A DNA stretch of 64,000 bases, taken from contig NC_080731.1 in NCBI RefSeq assembly GCF_019097595.1, positions 6,825,071-6,889,070 of the forward strand. Direction: 5' to 3'. Each line of letters starts with the position of its first letter. The stretch's first letter is position 1. Positions 63,208 to 64,000 of the stretch are shown piece by piece. Source of the stretch: Hemibagrus wyckioides. Lineage: Eukaryota > Chordata > Actinopteri > Siluriformes > Bagridae. Below the pieces are notes generated by a model. That model saw only the letters and a list, made by a program, of their open reading frames with translations, ran no database searches and was not told the DNA's origin. The position numbers were made by a program, and so were the translations under genes.

Positions 63208-63934
63208 GGGTAAGTGGGTGGAAATAAATGGAAGTTTGAATAGAAGATGGATGAAGGATAGGTATAGGGATGGATGTATATATCGATGGATGGAAGGGTA
63301 GGTATAAGGGTTGATTACTGATGGATGGATGGATGGATGGATGGATGGATGGATGGATGGATGAACAGATGGAGGGAAGGGTGGAAGCATGGATGGATAA
63401 ATAAGTAGATGTGCAGATAAAATCAGAAGGTAATGGGTGGGTCCACTGGTGAATGAGATGAATGTGGGTGAATTAATGCATGTATGAATAAATGACTGGT
63501 TGGATGAATAAATTGATGAATGGACAGATAGATGGATGGATGGATGGATGGATGGATGGATAGATGGATTGATGAATTGATGAGGAGGAGACAGTTGTAC
63601 AGGTAGATTCATAGGTGGATAGATGGGTATGGATGGATTAGACAGACAAACTGTATATGGATTAGTTAATAAATGGATGGATGGATGGAAATGTGTTCAT
63701 TACTTTTTGTACCTTCTCAATGATTTTCTGTGTGTCAATCTGGTCCTTCAGCTCCTGGCTGATCTGTGCAAAACGCTCTGCCTTCTGCCTCGCCTCTCCT
63801 CCGCACACGTTCGCCTGATAGGCTCGTAACAGTGACTGCTGCTTCTCAGGGACTGAAAGTATCGTGTTGAGCTCACTGTCTCTGCCCTCCCCACATGTCA
63901 GTGCCTCCAGCACTCCACCAGTCAGCAGAATTCC
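31617..63934 (-). CDS. ABCA2: ABC transporter A2 (partial, 5' exons off window)
   Basis: Full ABCA transporter of endolysosomal membranes linked to sphingolipid and sterol handling. Exons, 5' to 3': 63934-63713, 63049-62715, 62629-62470, 62311-62183, 60884-60717, 60367-60271, 60143-59970, 58264-58162, 57942-57828, 56470-56280, 55853-55703, 55578-55374, 55080-54922, 54816-54636, 53819-53607, 52447-52251, 49933-49754, 49470-49298, 49217-49097, 48549-48268, 47566-47348, 47114-47012, 46013-45688, 43444-43231, 43116-43011, 42916-42805, 41554-41494, 41297-41123, 41004-40889, 40743-40596, 40222-40099, 40013-39881, 39801-39681, 39584-39406, 39179-39038, 38359-38225, 38135-38032, 37669-37577, 37165-37063, 35173-35036, 33388-33179, 31652-31617. 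They total 6654 nt in one frame. Order: first luminal domain, TMD1, NBD1, linker, TMD2 with a second luminal domain, NBD2, acidic tail ending [11 protein letters not shown]. That tail and the linker [20 protein letters not shown] are ABCA2-specific. Human ABCA2 has 48 exons, so about six are missing on the right. Confidence 0.96.
32010..32063. repeat. (AAT)n microsatellite
   Basis: Imperfect then perfect AAT triplets in the last ABCA2 intron. Confidence 0.9.
32500..32710. repeat. Unclassified dispersed repeat, pair member 1
   Basis: CTGACACTGGAGACTCC and CATCTGCCATACAAGTCCCT occur in the same order and spacing at 40345-40460. It is in the last ABCA2 intron. Confidence 0.6.
33534..33781. mobile_element. 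MITE with TA target duplication (Tc1/mariner type)
   Basis: A 248-bp element in the ABCA2 intron between exons 35173-35036 and 33388-33179. It starts CACTACCGCTCCAAAGTTTG and ends in the near-inverse (CAAACTTTTGAGCGCTAGTG), with TA on both sides. It has no coding frame. The short length and TA duplication fit a Tc1/mariner-derived MITE. Confidence 0.85.
34525..34868 (-). repeat. tRNA-derived SINE, nearly full length
   Basis: On the minus strand it reads GCAGCACGTGTGTGCTTAGT, then GTTAGCAGTGTTGCCTCACA, GGGTTCGAATCCTG (a box-B promoter), GTTTGCATGTTCTCCCCATG, and ends TATAGAAAATGTATGGATGG. This is the familiar teleost SINE with a tRNA-like head and GGATGG tail. It lies in an ABCA2 intron next to a CTAT microsatellite. 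Confidence 0.85.
34921..34986. repeat. (CTAT)n microsatellite
   Basis: About 16 perfect CTAT units, 50 bp from ABCA2 exon 35173-35036. Confidence 0.95.
35530..36478. repeat. Compound simple-sequence block dominated by a 620-bp AGT array
   Basis: In order: (TTG)n(ATG)n at 35537-35580, a GACA/GA/CAGG/TAGG/TAGA ladder at 35660-35830, then AGT triplets at 35855-36476 broken by AGA, AGG, ACG and ATA variants. Variant order recurs, so the array has a higher-order structure. It lies between ABCA2 exons 37165-37063 and 35173-35036. The 317- and 328-codon frames on the minus strand are translations of this array. Confidence 0.93.
36480..36645 (+). repeat. tRNA-derived SINE with conserved teleost tail
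   Basis: The head GGTAGATCAGTGGTTAAAGT and the GTTTTAAGCTCAAATACC stretch resemble RNA polymerase III boxes A and B. The end TCCAGATAAAGGCACCTGCC, AAATGTAAATG matches the conserved '...CTGCTAAATG' tail of a teleost SINE group. It sits directly after the AGT array in an ABCA2 intron. Confidence 0.75.
37577..39584 (-). other. ABCA2: ABCA2 nucleotide-binding domain 2 (five exons)
   Basis: Second ATPase site. Walker [13 protein letters not shown] is in exon 39584-39406, the Q-loop [11 protein letters not shown] in exon 39179-39038, and the signature [10 protein letters not shown] in exon 38359-38225. Walker B ([13 protein letters not shown]) is split by the intron between 38225 and 38135. The switch histidine is in VVLTSHS at the end of exon 38135-38032. 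No key residue is missing. Confidence 0.93.
37750..37965 (-). repeat. Degenerate SINE fragment
   Basis: The minus strand shows GTTTGCATGTTCTCCTCATT and a GGGTGTCCCC core related to the SINE at 34525. It lies between ABCA2 exons 38135-38032 and 37669-37577. Confidence 0.6.
40310..40480. repeat. Unclassified dispersed repeat, pair member 2
   Basis: Matches 32500-32710 through CTGACACTGGAGACTCC and CATCTGCCATGCAAGTCCCT. It lies between ABCA2 exons 40743-40596 and 40222-40099. Confidence 0.6.
41346..41412. repeat. (AAT)n(AAG)n microsatellite
   Basis: AAT triplets at 41346-41371 run into AAG triplets to 41409, within 100 bp of ABCA2 exon 41554-41494. Confidence 0.92.
43690..44530 (+). mobile_element. 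3' fragment of a non-LTR retrotransposon
   Basis: It lies in the ABCA2 intron between exons 46013-45688 and 43444-43231. Frame-shifted plus-strand pieces read [17 protein letters not shown] and [11 protein letters not shown], blocks typical of the region after the reverse transcriptase in fish LINEs of the Rex/L2/CR1 kind. The 3' part is AT-rich, with GGAATGACAATTAAA near 44500. No intact frame remains. Confidence 0.7.
44535..44720. repeat. Second copy of the 'ATAGCGCTTTTAAC' dispersed repeat
   Basis: It shares its opening with 20380-20480 and continues with GAGGAAAAAGTCTCTGAGA and AGGAAACCGTGAAAGGATC. It directly follows the LINE fragment ending near 44530. Confidence 0.5.
46185..46640. repeat. 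Unclassified dispersed repeat, copy B
   Basis: Copy of the repeat at 15150-15690, same orientation. It lies between ABCA2 exons 47114-47012 and 46013-45688. It carries a short insertion near 46370-46400 relative to copy A. Confidence 0.7.
48660..49080. mobile_element. Tc1/mariner-derived dispersed repeat ending in CCTAATAAAGTGGCAGGTGAG-type motif
   Basis: It lies in the ABCA2 intron between exons 49217-49097 and 48549-48268. It opens with GAGATGCTTTTCTGTTCACC and closes with CTAATAAAGTGGCAGGTGAG, the terminal motif of a widespread fish Tc1/mariner family (recognised from memory). Bases 145-240 carry the same opening block. Its right end is only about 17 bp from the ABCA2 exon acceptor side at 49097. 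Confidence 0.65.
49936..50000. repeat. (CA)n tract forming a splice acceptor region
   Basis: (CA)n begins 3 bp from the edge of exon 49933-49754. In the transcript the acceptor reads (GT)n-GCAG, so the repeat replaces a normal pyrimidine tract. The ATAAACCCATACACA motif before the Tc1 insertion links it to the array at 51249-51715. Confidence 0.9.
50001..51248 (-). mobile_element. Complete Tc1-like DNA transposon, apparently intact
   Basis: The element is 1248 bp and flanked by TA on both sides (49999-50000 and 51249-51250), the Tc1/mariner target duplication. Ends are inverted: the left starts CACTATATTGCCAAAAGTAT and the right is its reverse complement, with about 28 of the first 29 positions matching. 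It encodes one uninterrupted transposase. It lies inside a CA-rich satellite in an ABCA2 intron, with transposase and ABCA2 on the same strand. The near-identical ends and open frame suggest recent insertion (inferred). Confidence 0.96.
50083..51114 (-). CDS. Tc1-family transposase, DD34E
   Basis: 343-aa cut-and-paste transposase, full length for the family. Seen: an N-terminal paired-like helix-turn-helix region (about residues 1-110) with [20 protein letters not shown] and the GRPR-type AT-hook motif SGRPRQL, then the DDE catalytic domain. Its residues are D in LWSDESCF, D in FQHDCAPVH, and E in [12 protein letters not shown], with exactly 34 residues between the second D and the E. The start [10 protein letters not shown] was chosen because it lies inside the element and matches Tc1 N-termini. 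The frame stays open 66 codons further upstream, but that part runs through the inverted repeat into CA repeats. No stop or frameshift is seen. Confidence 0.93.
   Translation of the reverse strand: MGRSQELSEFQRGTVIGCHLCNKSSREISSLLNIPQSTVSCIIRTWKCLGTTATQPRSGRPRQLMERGQRMLRRIVRRGHQLSAGSIATDLQTSCGLQISSRTVRRELHGMGFHGRAAASKPYITKCNAKRRMQWCKARRHWTLEQWRRVLWSDESCFSIWQSDGRVWVWRLPGERYLSDCIVPSVKFGGGWIMVWGCFSGAGLGPLVPVKGTLNASAYQDILVNSMLPTLWEQFGAGPFLFQHDCAPVHKARSIKTWMTESGVEELDWPAQSPDLNPIEHLWDELERRLRARPSRPTSVCDLTNALLEEWSKIPINTLLNLVDSLPRRVEAVIAAKGGPTSY
51249..51715. repeat. CA-rich minisatellite with higher-order unit, interrupted by Tc1
   Basis: CA repeats are mixed with ATAGATAGATAACCTTTACA, TTAGATAAACCCATACACA and ATGCATGCACAGTCAGATAA motifs. 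The block at 51273-51397 is repeated at about 51398-51510, giving a unit near 125 bp. The Tc1 element split this array from the CA tract at 49936-50000. Confidence 0.85.
52735..52990 (-). repeat. Degenerate tRNA-derived SINE
   Basis: It shares blocks with 34525-34868 on the minus strand: GGCACGTTTGCTTC at the head, a TTTGCATGTTTTTTC block, and a GTCCAGGGTGTCCCGTGCC-type core. It lies in the ABCA2 intron between exons 53819-53607 and 52447-52251. It is more diverged than the 34525 copy. Confidence 0.7.
53290..53536 (-). repeat. tRNA-headed SINE, second family
   Basis: Minus strand: GCTGCCTCCTGGTGGTCCAG, CGGCAGGATACCGCACTC, then GGGTTCGATTCCCAGG (clear box B) and a body with CAGGAAGGGCATCTGATG. 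Related copies are at 61548-61675, 20505-20695 and 1530-1690. It lies in the ABCA2 intron upstream of exon 52447-52251. Confidence 0.75.
56842..57290 (-). mobile_element. Decayed Tc1/mariner remnant
   Basis: It lies in the ABCA2 intron between exons 57942-57828 and 56470-56280. The left edge (GGCCAGAAGTACATGGACAC) resembles a common fish Tc1 terminus. On the minus strand the fragment reads [16 protein letters not shown], the second catalytic-aspartate block of a Tc1 transposase. Stops and missing blocks show it is dead. The family differs from the intact element at 50001-51248. Confidence 0.75.
61548..61675 (-). repeat. Partial copy of the second SINE family
   Basis: Shares GGGTTTGATTCCCGGTC, CCAGCGGCAGGATCATG and the GTTAACCC block with 53290-53536. 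It lies between ABCA2 exons 62311-62183 and 60884-60717. Confidence 0.7.
63120..63700. repeat. GATA and GGAT microsatellite field
   Basis: (GACA/GATA)n at 63125-63205, (GGAT)n at 63315-63362 and 63530-63560, joined by imperfect GGAT-like sequence. It fills the ABCA2 intron between exons 63934-63713 and 63049-62715. The 188-codon frame here is repeat-derived. Confidence 0.92.
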
Positions 63935-64000
63935 CTGCGAAAAAGAAGAGTTGATGACAGATAGTTGGCATGAACAGATCTAGTTAACGTGGCAAAACAG

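Noticed and set aside
63046..63612. 188-codon frame rich in His-Pro-Ser-Ile
   Set aside because: Translation of GGAT and GATA repeats.

Overview
The window is animal nuclear DNA, almost certainly from a teleost fish. Its genes are split into many short exons with GT-AG introns. Proteins match vertebrate families over their length, and introns are full of fish-type Tc1/mariner and hAT elements, tRNA-derived SINEs and long GATA, GACA and AGT microsatellites. An otophysan such as a catfish is possible, but the species cannot be fixed from sequence alone.

Five protein-coding genes are present, and I rebuilt each exon by exon with reading phase checked at every junction. (1) PNPLA7, minus strand, 568-14986: the 5' 25 coding exons (951 codons); the rest of the patatin catalytic domain lies off the left edge. 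(2) MRPL41, plus strand, 18943-19350, divergent from PNPLA7 across a CCAAT-rich promoter. (3) DPH7, minus strand, 20988-26010, nine exons, 438 aa. (4) PAXX, plus strand, 26570-29375, seven exons, 199 aa, divergent from DPH7 across a 559-bp promoter. (5) ABCA2, minus strand, 31617-63934, the last 42 coding exons (2217 codons plus stop), convergent with PAXX; its first exons lie off the right edge.

The five genes do not form one pathway: they act in lysophospholipid hydrolysis at the ER (PNPLA7), mitochondrial translation (MRPL41), diphthamide synthesis on EF2 (DPH7), non-homologous end joining (PAXX) and endolysosomal lipid transport (ABCA2). What links them is position. As I recall the human map, PNPLA7-MRPL41-DPH7 and PAXX-CLIC3-ABCA2 are two separated clusters in 9q34.3; here they are joined and no CLIC3 is seen.

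Between exons the window holds one complete, apparently intact Tc1 element with a DD34E transposase (50001-51248, in an ABCA2 intron), two terminal-inverted-repeat elements without transposase and with clear target duplications (8595-9205 and 33534-33781), several decayed Tc1, LINE and SINE pieces, and long simple-sequence arrays. I found no CRISPR array, rRNA or functional tRNA gene, and no sign of a novel multi-gene system. The best leads are the young Tc1 copy, three GC-AG introns, simple repeats touching splice sites, and dispersed repeats I cannot name.
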